The notes under the pieces are model-generated. The model saw nothing but the letters and a program-made list of their open reading frames with translations, was not told where the DNA came from and searched no databases. A stretch of DNA of 55,049 nucleotides from positions 1-55,049 of the forward strand of contig CACMSB010000007.1 of the NCBI GenBank assembly GCA_902616245.1, given 5' to 3'. The stretch comes from an uncultured Pelagibacteraceae bacterium (GTDB taxonomy: Bacteria > Pseudomonadota > Alphaproteobacteria > Pelagibacterales > Pelagibacteraceae). A program made the translations under genes and the position numbers. This document shows, piece by piece, positions 18,287 through 26,951 of this stretch. How positions within the stretch are numbered: position 1 is the first letter of the stretch; every line of letters begins with the position of its first letter.

Positions 18287-19072
18287 GTGATACATCATAC
18301 AGCAATTGTAAATAAAAAATCTAAAATTTCAGAAAACGTGGAAATAGGTCCATATTGTACAATAGGCCCAGATGTTGAATTGGGATCAAACACTAAGTTA
18401 CATTCACATGTAAATATAGTAGGAAACACTAAATTTGGAAAAAATAATGAAATTTTTCCTTTCACTTCTATAGGAACTGAACCTCAAGATTTAAAATATA
18501 AAGGTGAAAAAAATTCAATTATCATTGGTGATAATAATAAATTTAGGGAGTATGTAAATATTAACCCTGGAACATCACAGGGTGGAGCAGTTACAAAAAT
18601 TGGTAATAATAATTTATTAATGGTTTATTGTCATATCGCGCATGATTGTGATATTGGAAATAACATAGTTCTAGCAAATAATGTTCAGGTGGGTGGTCAT
18701 GTATCAATTCATGATAACGCTATAATTGGAGGAAGTTGTGCCATTCACCAATTTTCAAGAATAGGTGAATTGGCAATGGTTGGAGGTATGACGGGAGTGT
18801 TGAGTGACGTAATACCTTTTGGCCTTTCTTTAGGAAATAGAAATAATTTAGCTGGACTAAATATAATAGGATTAAGAAGAGCAAAAATATCAAATAATGA
18901 TATTAAAACTTTGCAAAAATTCTATGAATTAGTTTTTAAAAATCAAAATTTTAGATCCAATATTGATAATATTGAAGCAGAAATAAAAGAAAATAAATAT
19001 GTGAAAACTATAATAGATTTTATAAATTCTGATAAAAAAAGACCTATATCACTTCCAAAGATAATTAAATGA
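18287..19072 (+). CDS. lpxA: UDP-N-acetylglucosamine O-acyltransferase
   Basis: First step of lipid A synthesis: acylation of UDP-GlcNAc from acyl-ACP. The 261 residues are hexapeptide repeats from the N-terminus (ISENVEIGPYCTIGPDVELG) with the catalytic-histidine block MVYCHIAHDCDIGN, the SIGTEPQDLKYKGE motif, and a C-terminal helical domain (LAGLNIIGLRRAKIS). The start is GTG at 18,287; a stop at 18,260 blocks further extension and no ATG is available. The 52-base spacer after the corrected fabZ end shows nothing clear. Confidence 0.95.
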   Translation: MIHHTAIVNKKSKISENVEIGPYCTIGPDVELGSNTKLHSHVNIVGNTKFGKNNEIFPFTSIGTEPQDLKYKGEKNSIIIGDNNKFREYVNINPGTSQGGAVTKIGNNNLLMVYCHIAHDCDIGNNIVLANNVQVGGHVSIHDNAIIGGSCAIHQFSRIGELAMVGGMTGVLSDVIPFGLSLGNRNNLAGLNIIGLRRAKISNNDIKTLQKFYELVFKNQNFRSNIDNIEAEIKENKYVKTIIDFINSDKKRPISLPKIIK

Positions 19073-19860
19073 TTGGATTATTTTTAGGAGAAAATCAACT
19101 ACCTTTAGAAATTTTAAAAAGTTTAAAAAAAAAAAAATTAAAATATTTTATTATTGATTTATCAAAAAATAATAAATTTAAAAAAGATAAAAATTGTTAT
19201 TTTATAAGTATAGGAAAATTTGGAAAAATATTAGATTTAATTAAATCAAAAAAATGTAAAAAAGTTATATTTGCTGGAAATATAATTAAACCCAGAATAT
19301 CTAAACTTAAATTAGATTTTAAAGGTGTATACTATATACCTAGGATCATAAAAGCTTCAAAATTAGGTGACGCAGCTATTCTTAAAGAATTAATAAAGAT
19401 TTTGTCTGAAAATAAAATTAAAGTTATTAAATTAAATACTTATAATCCAGAATTAACACTAAAAAAAGGTTGTTTTACAAAGATTAGACCCAATATATCT
19501 GATTTGAGAATTATCAAAAAAGGAACTCAAATATTGAGTAGATCAAATAGTTTAAATCATGTTCAAGCTTTAGTAATCAATAACAAAAAAATTTTATCTT
19601 TTGAGAAAAGAAAAGGTACAAAACATATGTTAAGATCTATTAAGAAAAAAAAATCTATTAAAAATTATTTATTAAAAATCCCGAAATCAAAGCAAGACTT
19701 GCGTGTTGATTTACCAACAATAGGGTTTGACACCTTAAAAGATTGTAAAAAGGCTAATATAAAAGGAATAGTTATGAAAGCTAATCAAAATATATTTTTA
19801 GATAGGTCTAAATCCCTTAAATATGCAAATAAATATAAAATGTTTGTTATTGCTCAATGA
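19069..19860 (+). CDS. lpxI: UDP-2,3-diacylglucosamine pyrophosphatase LpxI
   Basis: LpxI hydrolyses UDP-2,3-diacylglucosamine to lipid X, replacing LpxH in most alphaproteobacteria. The 263-residue protein shows the LpxI (formerly DUF1009) pattern: N-terminal MIGLFLGENQLPLEIL, a central LGDAAILKELIKILSE, and a C-terminal domain with KQDLRVDLPTIG and IKGIVMKANQNIFLD. Its position between lpxA and lpxB, with ATGA overlaps on both sides, agrees with the assignment. Confidence 0.92.
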   Translation: MIGLFLGENQLPLEILKSLKKKKLKYFIIDLSKNNKFKKDKNCYFISIGKFGKILDLIKSKKCKKVIFAGNIIKPRISKLKLDFKGVYYIPRIIKASKLGDAAILKELIKILSENKIKVIKLNTYNPELTLKKGCFTKIRPNISDLRIIKKGTQILSRSNSLNHVQALVINNKKILSFEKRKGTKHMLRSIKKKKSIKNYLLKIPKSKQDLRVDLPTIGFDTLKDCKKANIKGIVMKANQNIFLDRSKSLKYANKYKMFVIAQ

Positions 19861-20984
19861 AAAGAATTTTTATTTTAACTGGTGAACCATCTGGTGATAA
19901 ATTAGCAACGCAGGTTATTAAAGAATTAAAAAAATCAAAACCAGATATTGAATTTTTATCTGTAGGTGGTGAACATTTAAAATCTATTGGTATAAAATCA
20001 ATTTTTGATCAAAAAGATATTACTTATATAGCTTTTACAGACATATTATTAAACATATTTAAGATAAGAAAAAAAATAAATCAAACAGTGAATAAAGTTT
20101 TAGATTTTGACCCTGATATTTTATTTAGTGTTGATAGTCCTGATTTTACTCTTCGCGTCTCAAGAATAATTAAATTAAAAAAACCATATATCAAAACTAT
20201 TCATTTTATTGCACCTAAAGTTTGGGCATGGAGAGAGGGCAGAGTTAAAAAAATGAAAAGATTCTTAGATCACATTCTTTTACTATTTGATTTTGAAAAG
20301 AAATATTTCGACAAGGAAAAACTAAAAAATACATTTGTGGGTCACCCAATATTAGATAACATAAATAACGAAAAGATTGAAATTAATCAATTACTAAAAG
20401 GAAAAATTATTTCAATTTTTCCAGGTAGCAGACTGTCAGAATTAAATTCACATGTACCTATACTTATTGAGTTCATTAAAAAAATGAATAAAGAAGGAAT
20501 TAATTATAATTATATTTTTCATGCAACTGAGAGTTCTAAAAATTATTTATCAGAAATTATTAAAAAAAATAATTTAGAAAATGTTGATCTTATTTCAAAT
20601 GAAAATATAAAAATTACTACAATTAAAAAATCTATTTTTGCAATTGTTAAATCTGGAACAGTTTCACTTGAAGTTTGTAAATACGGTGTACCTTCAATAA
20701 TAATTTATAAAATGAATTTTTTGAATTTTTTTATAGCTAAATCATTTTTAAATATAAAATTTGCAAACATGATTAATATTATTAATAATAAAGAGGTTAT
20801 TCCCGAACTTTTACAACAAGATTGTAACTCAGATGAAATATATAAAACAGTTAATTATTTATTAAAAAAACCTGAACTTATAAATGAACAATTAAAACAA
20901 GTTAATAAAACTATCAAGCAATTAAGATCGAACACCTCTTCAAGTAATGAAGCTTCCAATGTTTTATTATCTTATTTGAGATAA
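19857..20984 (+). CDS. lpxB: Lipid-A-disaccharide synthase
   Basis: Glycosyltransferase family 19 enzyme that joins lipid X to UDP-2,3-diacylglucosamine. The 375 residues have the N-terminal ILTGEPSGDKLATQVI motif, SVDSPDFTLRVSR, the HFIAPKVWAWREGRVKKMKR block, FVGHPILDN, FPGSRLSELNSH and the KSGTVSLEVCKYGVPSIIIYK donor site. It ends the long + strand run; its last 18 bases overlap the 3' end of gltX on the other strand. Confidence 0.96.
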   Translation: MKRIFILTGEPSGDKLATQVIKELKKSKPDIEFLSVGGEHLKSIGIKSIFDQKDITYIAFTDILLNIFKIRKKINQTVNKVLDFDPDILFSVDSPDFTLRVSRIIKLKKPYIKTIHFIAPKVWAWREGRVKKMKRFLDHILLLFDFEKKYFDKEKLKNTFVGHPILDNINNEKIEINQLLKGKIISIFPGSRLSELNSHVPILIEFIKKMNKEGINYNYIFHATESSKNYLSEIIKKNNLENVDLISNENIKITTIKKSIFAIVKSGTVSLEVCKYGVPSIIIYKMNFLNFFIAKSFLNIKFANMINIINNKEVIPELLQQDCNSDEIYKTVNYLLKKPELINEQLKQVNKTIKQLRSNTSSSNEASNVLLSYLR

Positions 20985-22361
20985 TCTTTTAGAAACTTCC
21001 TCTTTACCAAGTGCACATAATATATCATATATACCCGGTCCAAACTTTGATCCAGTAAGGCATATTCTTAGTGGTTGTCCAACTCCTTTAAAATTTGTAT
21101 TATTATTTTTTATTAGGTTATTAATTATTGGTTCTAGCGTCTCTCTAGTAAAATCTGATAGTTTATTAATATCATCACTAAATAATTTAATAATTTTAAT
21201 AGCTGTTTCATCTAAAAGTTTTTTATCTTCTTTTTCTATTTGAACTTTGTCATTTATTAAAAACTTTGAATTCTTGTAAATATCTTCCAAAGTTTTTGCT
21301 TTATTTTTTAAAAAATGTAATGAATTTTTAATTTTTTTTTGTGCTAAATCATTTATCTTTTCTTGAAAAGTTTCACAATAAGTTATTAGAAAATTAAATA
21401 GATCATTTTCATCAATATTTTTTATATAATGTTCATTCATTGAATAAATTCTATCAATATCTAATTTTGAGGGTGATTTCCCAATTCCTTCCAAATTGAA
21501 GTATTTGATACTTTCGTCTAAATCAAAAATTTCCTTATCTTTGTATGACCATCCTAATCTCAGAAGATAGTTTCTAAGAGCATTAGGCATTATTCCAATT
21601 TTTGAATAATCATCTAATGTTGATGCATTATCTCTTTTTGATAGTTTCTTTCCTTCAATAGTATGAATTAGTGGTATGTGAGCAAAAAATGGTATATTCC
21701 AATTCATAGCTTCGTAAATCTGTATTTGTTTGAATGTATTTATTTTATGATCATCACCTCTAATTATATGTGTTATTCCCATTAAATGATCATCTACTGA
21801 TGCTGATAAATTATATGTAGGCGATCCATCTGCTCTTAATATAACAAAGTCTTCAATAGTATTATTCTCTATTTCTATATTTCCCTGGACCAAATCTTTT
21901 AAGATAGATTTTCCTTCAATTTTACTTTTGAATCTTATTACAGGATCAATTCCTTTTATAGCATCAGTTTCACTCTTATCTCTCCATTTTCTATTATAAA
22001 TATATGGTATTTTTTTTTGTTTTGCCCTTTTTTTTTGCTCTTCAATTTCTTCACTAGAACAATAACATTTGTAAGCCAAACCTTTTTTTAACAATTCATT
22101 AGCTACATTTATATGATCGTTTATTTTATCAGATTGAATATATTCATTATCTTCATAATAAATTCCTATCCATTTTAAGGAATTAATTATTTGATTCTTG
22201 AATTCCTCTTTAGACCTTTCTTTGTCGGTATCTTCTATTCTTAGATAAAATTTACCACCTTTATTTTTTGAATAAAGCCAATTGAATAATGCGGTTCTCA
22301 CTCCTCCAATGTGCAAAGGGCCAGTTGGCGACGGAGCAAATCTAGTTGCTACATTTTTCAT
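20967..22361 (-). CDS. gltX: Glutamyl-tRNA synthetase
   Basis: Class I synthetase charging tRNA-Glu. In 464 residues there are the HIGH-type motif in FAPSPTGPLHIGG (residues 8-20), the YLRIEDTDKERSKEE block, IRGDDHKINTFKQIQIYEA, and the KMSKS-type motif KLSKRDNAST, with the C-terminal anticodon-binding region. The FVILRADGSPTYNLSASVDDHLMGITHI stretch is family-typical. It lies 19 bases downstream of lexA on the same strand and converges with lpxB. Confidence 0.97.
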   Translation of the reverse strand: MKNVATRFAPSPTGPLHIGGVRTALFNWLYSKNKGGKFYLRIEDTDKERSKEEFKNQIINSLKWIGIYYEDNEYIQSDKINDHINVANELLKKGLAYKCYCSSEEIEEQKKRAKQKKIPYIYNRKWRDKSETDAIKGIDPVIRFKSKIEGKSILKDLVQGNIEIENNTIEDFVILRADGSPTYNLSASVDDHLMGITHIIRGDDHKINTFKQIQIYEAMNWNIPFFAHIPLIHTIEGKKLSKRDNASTLDDYSKIGIMPNALRNYLLRLGWSYKDKEIFDLDESIKYFNLEGIGKSPSKLDIDRIYSMNEHYIKNIDENDLFNFLITYCETFQEKINDLAQKKIKNSLHFLKNKAKTLEDIYKNSKFLINDKVQIEKEDKKLLDETAIKIIKLFSDDINKLSDFTRETLEPIINNLIKNNNTNFKGVGQPLRICLTGSKFGPGIYDILCALGKEEVSKRLSQIR

Positions 22362-22380
22362 CAGATTTATTTAGACTATT

Positions 22381-23067
22381 TTAGGAAAAGTTTCTATATA
22401 AAGATACTAGAATTCCTTGAACTTTTACTCTATCTGGACCAAATATTTTAGTTTCGTAATTTCTATTTGCACTTTCTAAAGCTACGGTCTTACCTTTTCT
22501 TCTTATTCTCTTTAGCATTGCTTCATGATCGTCAATTAACGCAACAACTATTTTTCCATTTTCAGCAGTATCAGCTTTTTTCACAATTACTGTATCACCA
22601 TCATTTATTCCAGCCTCAATCATTGAATCTCCTTGTACTTTAAGTCCAAAGAATTCTCCGTTTTTCTCAATATTGGAAGGCAAGGGTATTCTAGAAACTT
22701 CGTTTTGAATTGCTTCAACAGGTGTGCCCGCAGCAATTTTACCTAATACAGGTATTTCATTTTCATCTGAATTATTTCGATTTGAACTTTCATCAAGCCC
22801 ACCTCTAATTACACTTGGTGAAAAACTATTGTAAATATCATTTGCTGAAGCCGTTTCAGGTAACTTGATGACTTCTAAAGCTCTTGCTTTATGAGCCAAT
22901 CTTTTAATAAAGCCTCTTTCTTCTAAAGCACTAATTAATCTATGAATTCCCGATTTAGACTTAAGATTTAAAGATTCCTTCATTTCCTCATAAGAGGGAG
23001 ATACACCACTAGATCTCAACTTCTTGTTGATAAATAAAAGCAGGTTTTTTTGTTTTTTAGTTAACAT
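22381..23067 (-). CDS. lexA: LexA repressor (SOS regulator)
   Basis: SOS repressor that cleaves itself when RecA filaments form. Seen: the N-terminal winged helix (MLTKKQKNLLLFINKKL, then KSKSGIHRLISALEERGFIKR), the Ala-Gly cleavage site in GKIAAGTPVEAI, the nucleophile serine in VQGDSMIEAGI and the catalytic lysine in the KIVVALIDD region. The frame is open to an ATG at 23,085, but that start adds six odd residues (MYTICS) and sits five bases from the SOS box. The ATG at 23,067 gives the standard LexA N-terminus and is preferred (228 residues). It is autoregulated through the box at 23,090-23,104. Confidence 0.95.
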   Translation of the reverse strand: MLTKKQKNLLLFINKKLRSSGVSPSYEEMKESLNLKSKSGIHRLISALEERGFIKRLAHKARALEVIKLPETASANDIYNSFSPSVIRGGLDESSNRNNSDENEIPVLGKIAAGTPVEAIQNEVSRIPLPSNIEKNGEFFGLKVQGDSMIEAGINDGDTVIVKKADTAENGKIVVALIDDHEAMLKRIRRKGKTVALESANRNYETKIFGPDRVKVQGILVSLYRNFS

Positions 23068-23089
23068 AGAACAAATTGTGTACATAAAT

Positions 23090-23104
23090 GTTCTATAAAA
23101 GTTC
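23090..23104 (-). promoter_or_regulatory. LexA operator (alphaproteobacterial SOS box)
   Basis: GTTC (23,090-23,093), seven bases, GTTC (23,101-23,104): a perfect direct-repeat SOS box of the alphaproteobacterial type (GTTC-N7-GTTC). It lies 23 bases upstream of the preferred lexA start. An additional inverted AGAACA (23,068-23,073) faces TGTTCT (23,089-23,094), placing a third half-site next to the start codon. Binding by LexA is inferred. Confidence 0.85.
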
Positions 23105-23150
23105 TATCAATTAAACAAGAGTTAAAACCCTAATAAATTCAACGCTTTTT

Positions 23151-23942
23151 TTATAAAATAGAAAAAATATTATTATTTTCTAAATTTTTTAAAATCGATT
23201 CACCTATGAGAAATGTTTTTATTTTAGTTTCTGAGGCTATTTTCAAAATGTCTTCTTTGTTTTTTATTCCGCTCTCTGAAATCAATGGTCCGTCATGATT
23301 AATTAAAATATTATGAATATCATAAGTTGTATTTATATCTGTTTTTAGTGTTTTTAAATTCCTATTGTTTATCCCTATTAATGCATCTTTGTACTTTAGA
23401 GATTTTTTGGCCTCTTCAACAGTGTGAACTTCAACAATTACAGACATTTTAAGTTTCTCAGCTTCTTCATACAATTCATCTGCAGTTTTTTCATCAACAC
23501 CAGCTAAAATTATTAAAATAGCATCAGCACCATAACTCCTAGAAAGATGGACTTGAAATTTATCAACAAAAAAATCTTTACATAAAATAGGTAAATTTAT
23601 TTTTTGTTTAATTTTACTAATATGAATTAAGTTTCCTAAAAAAAAATCCTCTTCAGTTAAAACGGACAGGCAAGTTACATTATTTTTTAAGTATATATCG
23701 GCAATTTCAACAGGATTATAATTTTCAATAATTATACCAGCTGAAGGGCTGGCTTTTTTAATCTCTGCAATAATAGAGATTTTGTCATGATTTATATTAT
23801 TCAGTATTTTTTCTTTAAAATTTATATAATTTTTTAGATTTATAATTTTATCATTTAGTGAATTTATTGAAATATCTTTTTTTAAAATTTGAATTTTATT
23901 TCTTTTTTTATTAATAATTTTTTCTAATATATTCTCAGACAT
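23151..23942 (-). CDS. trpC: Indole-3-glycerol phosphate synthase
   Basis: Closes the indole ring in tryptophan synthesis. The 263-residue TIM barrel has the family block IIAEIKKASPSAGII near residue 60, LPILCKDFFVDKFQV with the catalytic lysine, VEVHTVEEAKKSL, LIGINNRNLKTL and the phosphate-binding SESGIKNKEDI. No PRAI (TrpF) domain is fused. It overlaps trpD by 8 bases and is the last gene of the trp block before lexA; no clear terminator separates them. Confidence 0.96.
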   Translation of the reverse strand: MSENILEKIINKKRNKIQILKKDISINSLNDKIINLKNYINFKEKILNNINHDKISIIAEIKKASPSAGIIIENYNPVEIADIYLKNNVTCLSVLTEEDFFLGNLIHISKIKQKINLPILCKDFFVDKFQVHLSRSYGADAILIILAGVDEKTADELYEEAEKLKMSVIVEVHTVEEAKKSLKYKDALIGINNRNLKTLKTDINTTYDIHNILINHDGPLISESGIKNKEDILKIASETKIKTFLIGESILKNLENNNIFSIL

Positions 23943-24927
23943 TTCTCAATTTTTCTAAATGTGAATATGTTTTTCCCGATAACAAATGATCTCTCACTTT
24001 TTCATAAGCATATTTAAAATTATCTTCTCTTTCAGATATTATTAAACCAGCAGCAGAATTTAATGATACTGCTTTAGAAAAGTCATCATCATTACCTTTA
24101 AATATATCTATAATTTTTTGTGAATTATATTTTGCATTATTTCCAACTATCTTATCGAAACCTTCGGCATTTACTTTCAATTCTTTAGGATCAATAATCA
24201 TTTCGTTAATTTCCCCATTTCTTAATTGTTTAACAATAGTTTTATCATACGGTGATATTTCATCTAAACCATCATTGCTATTAACAATCCAAGCAAATTT
24301 AATATTTAAATCTTTTAAAGCATTAGCAAATATATCTAGAAGTTTTTTATCAAAAACTCCTACAACTTGTTTTTCAACATTTGCTGGACTACTCAAAGGA
24401 CCAATCATATTAAAAATTGTTCTCTTCCCAATTTTTTTTCTGGTTGGACCCACATATTTCATAGCGCTATGATAATTAGGTGCAAACATAAATCCAAAAT
24501 GATTTTTTTTAATTTGATTTTCAATATCTTTGGGCTCTAAGTTGATATTTATATTTAATGCTTCCAAAACATCTGCAGATCCACATTTTGATGAAACTGC
24601 TTTATTACCATGTTTTGCTACCTTAATGCCCATACTTGAAAGTAATAATGCAGAGGCTGTAGATATGTTTAGTGTATCCTTGCCATCACCACCTGTTCCA
24701 CAAGTATCTATGCAGTCATCTACATTAACTTTTTTCGCTTTTTTTCTAAGCACTGAGACACCACCTGCTATTTCTGTTGAAACTTCACCCTTTTTAGAGA
24801 GCAGAGTTAAAAAATTATAAATTTCATTATCATTTGCTTTTCCATTCATCAAAATTTCAAAAACATCAATACTTTCTTGTAATGTTAAATTTTCACTTAA
24901 TTCAAGTTTTTTTAAATATTTTTCCAT
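23935..24927 (-). CDS. trpD: Anthranilate phosphoribosyltransferase
   Basis: Transfers phosphoribosyl from PRPP to anthranilate. The 330 residues include DTCGTGGDGKDTLNISTASALL (PRPP site), KHGNKAVSSKCGSADVLEALN, the MFAPNYHSAMKYVGPTRKKIG block and FNMIGPLSSPANV. It abuts trpG without a gap and overlaps trpC. It is a stand-alone enzyme, not fused to trpG. Confidence 0.97.
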   Translation of the reverse strand: MEKYLKKLELSENLTLQESIDVFEILMNGKANDNEIYNFLTLLSKKGEVSTEIAGGVSVLRKKAKKVNVDDCIDTCGTGGDGKDTLNISTASALLLSSMGIKVAKHGNKAVSSKCGSADVLEALNININLEPKDIENQIKKNHFGFMFAPNYHSAMKYVGPTRKKIGKRTIFNMIGPLSSPANVEKQVVGVFDKKLLDIFANALKDLNIKFAWIVNSNDGLDEISPYDKTIVKQLRNGEINEMIIDPKELKVNAEGFDKIVGNNAKYNSQKIIDIFKGNDDDFSKAVSLNSAAGLIISEREDNFKYAYEKVRDHLLSGKTYSHLEKLRNV

Positions 24928-25491
24928 TTAATTAATAAAATTTTTTAAAATTTTTAAACCATCTTTAGTCTTTATACTTTCTGGATGAAATTGTACTCCA
25001 TGAACATCATAAATTCTATGTTTAACACCCATAATTATTCCATCTAAAGTCATGGCGGTAATTTCTAAATCTTTAGATAATGTTTTCTTATCGATTATTA
25101 AACTATGATATCTAGTTGCCTCAAATATTTTTGGTATTCCTTTTAAAATCCCTATATTTTTTGAAATGATTTTACTTGTTTTTCCATGAACCAATTTTTT
25201 AGCTTGAATAATTTTAGATCCAAATATTTGACCTATAATTTGATGACCTAAACAAACTCCAAGTATTGGAATTTTATTATACAATTCATTTACTATTGAT
25301 AGACAGTTTCCAGCTTGATCAGGATTACCTGGACCAGGTGATATCACAATTTTATTATATTTTTTCTTTAATATTTCTTTTGTATTAATTTTATCATTTC
25401 TTACTACGTCTACATTTTTACAAAACTTAGATATGTAATGATACAAATTAAATGTAAAACTATCATAGTTATCAATTAAAATTATTTTCAT
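24928..25491 (-). CDS. trpG: Anthranilate synthase component II (glutamine amidotransferase)
   Basis: Supplies ammonia from glutamine to TrpE. The 187-residue class I amidotransferase has the start IILIDNYDSFTFNL, the oxyanion block ISPGPGNPDQAG, the nucleophile cysteine in GVCLGHQIIGQ, and the His-Glu pair in HGVQFHPESI. Two bases separate it from trpE. The same type of subunit could also serve PabB, but the trp context favours anthranilate synthesis. Confidence 0.95.
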   Translation of the reverse strand: MKIILIDNYDSFTFNLYHYISKFCKNVDVVRNDKINTKEILKKKYNKIVISPGPGNPDQAGNCLSIVNELYNKIPILGVCLGHQIIGQIFGSKIIQAKKLVHGKTSKIISKNIGILKGIPKIFEATRYHSLIIDKKTLSKDLEITAMTLDGIIMGVKHRIYDVHGVQFHPESIKTKDGLKILKNFIN

Positions 25492-25493
25492 AA

Positions 25494-26951
25494 TTATTCA
25501 ATTGCTTTTAATAATGCCTTTGCTTTATTAACTGTTTCAAGATATTCGTTTTGTGGTTTGCTATCTGCAACTATTCCAGCACCAGATTGCACATAAAATT
25601 TCTTATTTTTAGCTACCGCAGTTCTAAGTGCAATACATGTATCAAATTCACCATTTGCTGAAAAATATCCAATTCCACCGGCATAAACTTTTCTTTTAGT
25701 TGTCTCTAGCTCATCTATTATCTCCATTGCTCTAATTTTTGGAGCCCCAGATACTGTTCCTGCTGGAAATCCAGACAACATAGTTTCAAATTTTGAGTAT
25801 TTATTATTAAATATTCCTTCAACATTTGATACAATATGCATCACATGAGAGTATCTTTCTATTGAAAAACTTTCAGTCACTTTTACAGTATTAATCTTTG
25901 ATACTTTTCCAGTATCGTTTCTTCCTAAATCAAGAAGCATTAAATGTTCGGACAGCTCTTTTTTGTCATTCAGTAAATCTTTTTCAAAAAATAAATCTTG
26001 TTTTTTATTTTTGCCTCTTGGTCTTGTTCCAGCAATCGGTCTAATCGTGACTTTATTATTTCTTAACCTAACAAGTATTTCTGGACTTGCGCCAATAATC
26101 TGAAAATCTTTAAAATTAAAAAAATACATAAATGGAGAAGGGTTTGTTTTCCTTAATTTTTTATAAATTTCTATTGGGTTTTTGCTCAACTTAGTTTCAA
26201 ATCTTTGACTTAGAACTACCTGAAATATGTCTCCAATTTTAATATATTTTTTAGCTTTTTTTACATTTGATAAAAATTTTTGTTTAGAAATATTTGATTT
26301 TACTTTTGTTTTAACTTTTTTATTAATTTTATCTACGTACGAATTATTATAATTAGATAAAAAAATTAAATTCTCAATTTGATTAATTATTTTTTCATAT
26401 CTTATTTTATAATTATTTATTTTTTCATCACAAAAGACATTAATTATAAAATATAATTTCTTTTTTATATTATCATGTATTATTAGTTCTCTAGGTCTGA
26501 TAATTCTAGCATCAGGCAATTTCAAATCGTCTCTATTTTTATTAGGAATATTTTCAAGATATCTAACAATGTCATATGAAAAGTATCCTGATATTATGGA
26601 GCTAATTGAAGGTAATTCTCTAGGAATTTTAAATTTAAAACTTTCAATAACATTTTCTATATTTTTCTTAGCAGTACCTTTCAAAATTTTAACTTTGTTA
26701 TCAAAGTATATCTTGCTTACATTATTATTAAATTCCCAAATTTTATCGGGATTTTTTCCGAATATTGTATATCTACCTTTAATAAATCCTTTTTCTACTG
26801 ACTCAAATACAAAAGCATTTTTCTCAGTAAAGAAATTATTTATTAGATTTATTATTTCTTTAGAACCATCACTATCCAAAGATAAATACAGTATTTGGTT
26901 TATTCTTTTTTTATGATTAATCTTAAATTGTTTAAGGCTTATATTAAGCAT
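25494..26951 (-). CDS. trpE: Anthranilate synthase component I
   Basis: Converts chorismate to anthranilate with TrpG. The 485 residues have the N-terminal feedback region (FVFESVEKGFIKGRYTIFG) and the chorismate-binding domain with FQVVLSQRFETKLS, GASPEILVR, RPIAGTRPRG, EHLMLLDLGRNDTGKVS, SHVMHIVSNVEG, FPAGTVSGAPKIRAMEII and YAGGIGYFSANGEFDTCIALRT. It shares one base with the stop of the upstream PpiD-like gene, so there is no room for a leader-peptide attenuator. Confidence 0.97.
   Translation of the reverse strand: MLNISLKQFKINHKKRINQILYLSLDSDGSKEIINLINNFFTEKNAFVFESVEKGFIKGRYTIFGKNPDKIWEFNNNVSKIYFDNKVKILKGTAKKNIENVIESFKFKIPRELPSISSIISGYFSYDIVRYLENIPNKNRDDLKLPDARIIRPRELIIHDNIKKKLYFIINVFCDEKINNYKIRYEKIINQIENLIFLSNYNNSYVDKINKKVKTKVKSNISKQKFLSNVKKAKKYIKIGDIFQVVLSQRFETKLSKNPIEIYKKLRKTNPSPFMYFFNFKDFQIIGASPEILVRLRNNKVTIRPIAGTRPRGKNKKQDLFFEKDLLNDKKELSEHLMLLDLGRNDTGKVSKINTVKVTESFSIERYSHVMHIVSNVEGIFNNKYSKFETMLSGFPAGTVSGAPKIRAMEIIDELETTKRKVYAGGIGYFSANGEFDTCIALRTAVAKNKKFYVQSGAGIVADSKPQNEYLETVNKAKALLKAIE

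Noticed and set aside
26569..26916. A 115-codon open frame on + inside trpE
   Set aside because: It is antisense to the conserved TrpE N-terminal half and has no ribosome-binding site or homology signal.
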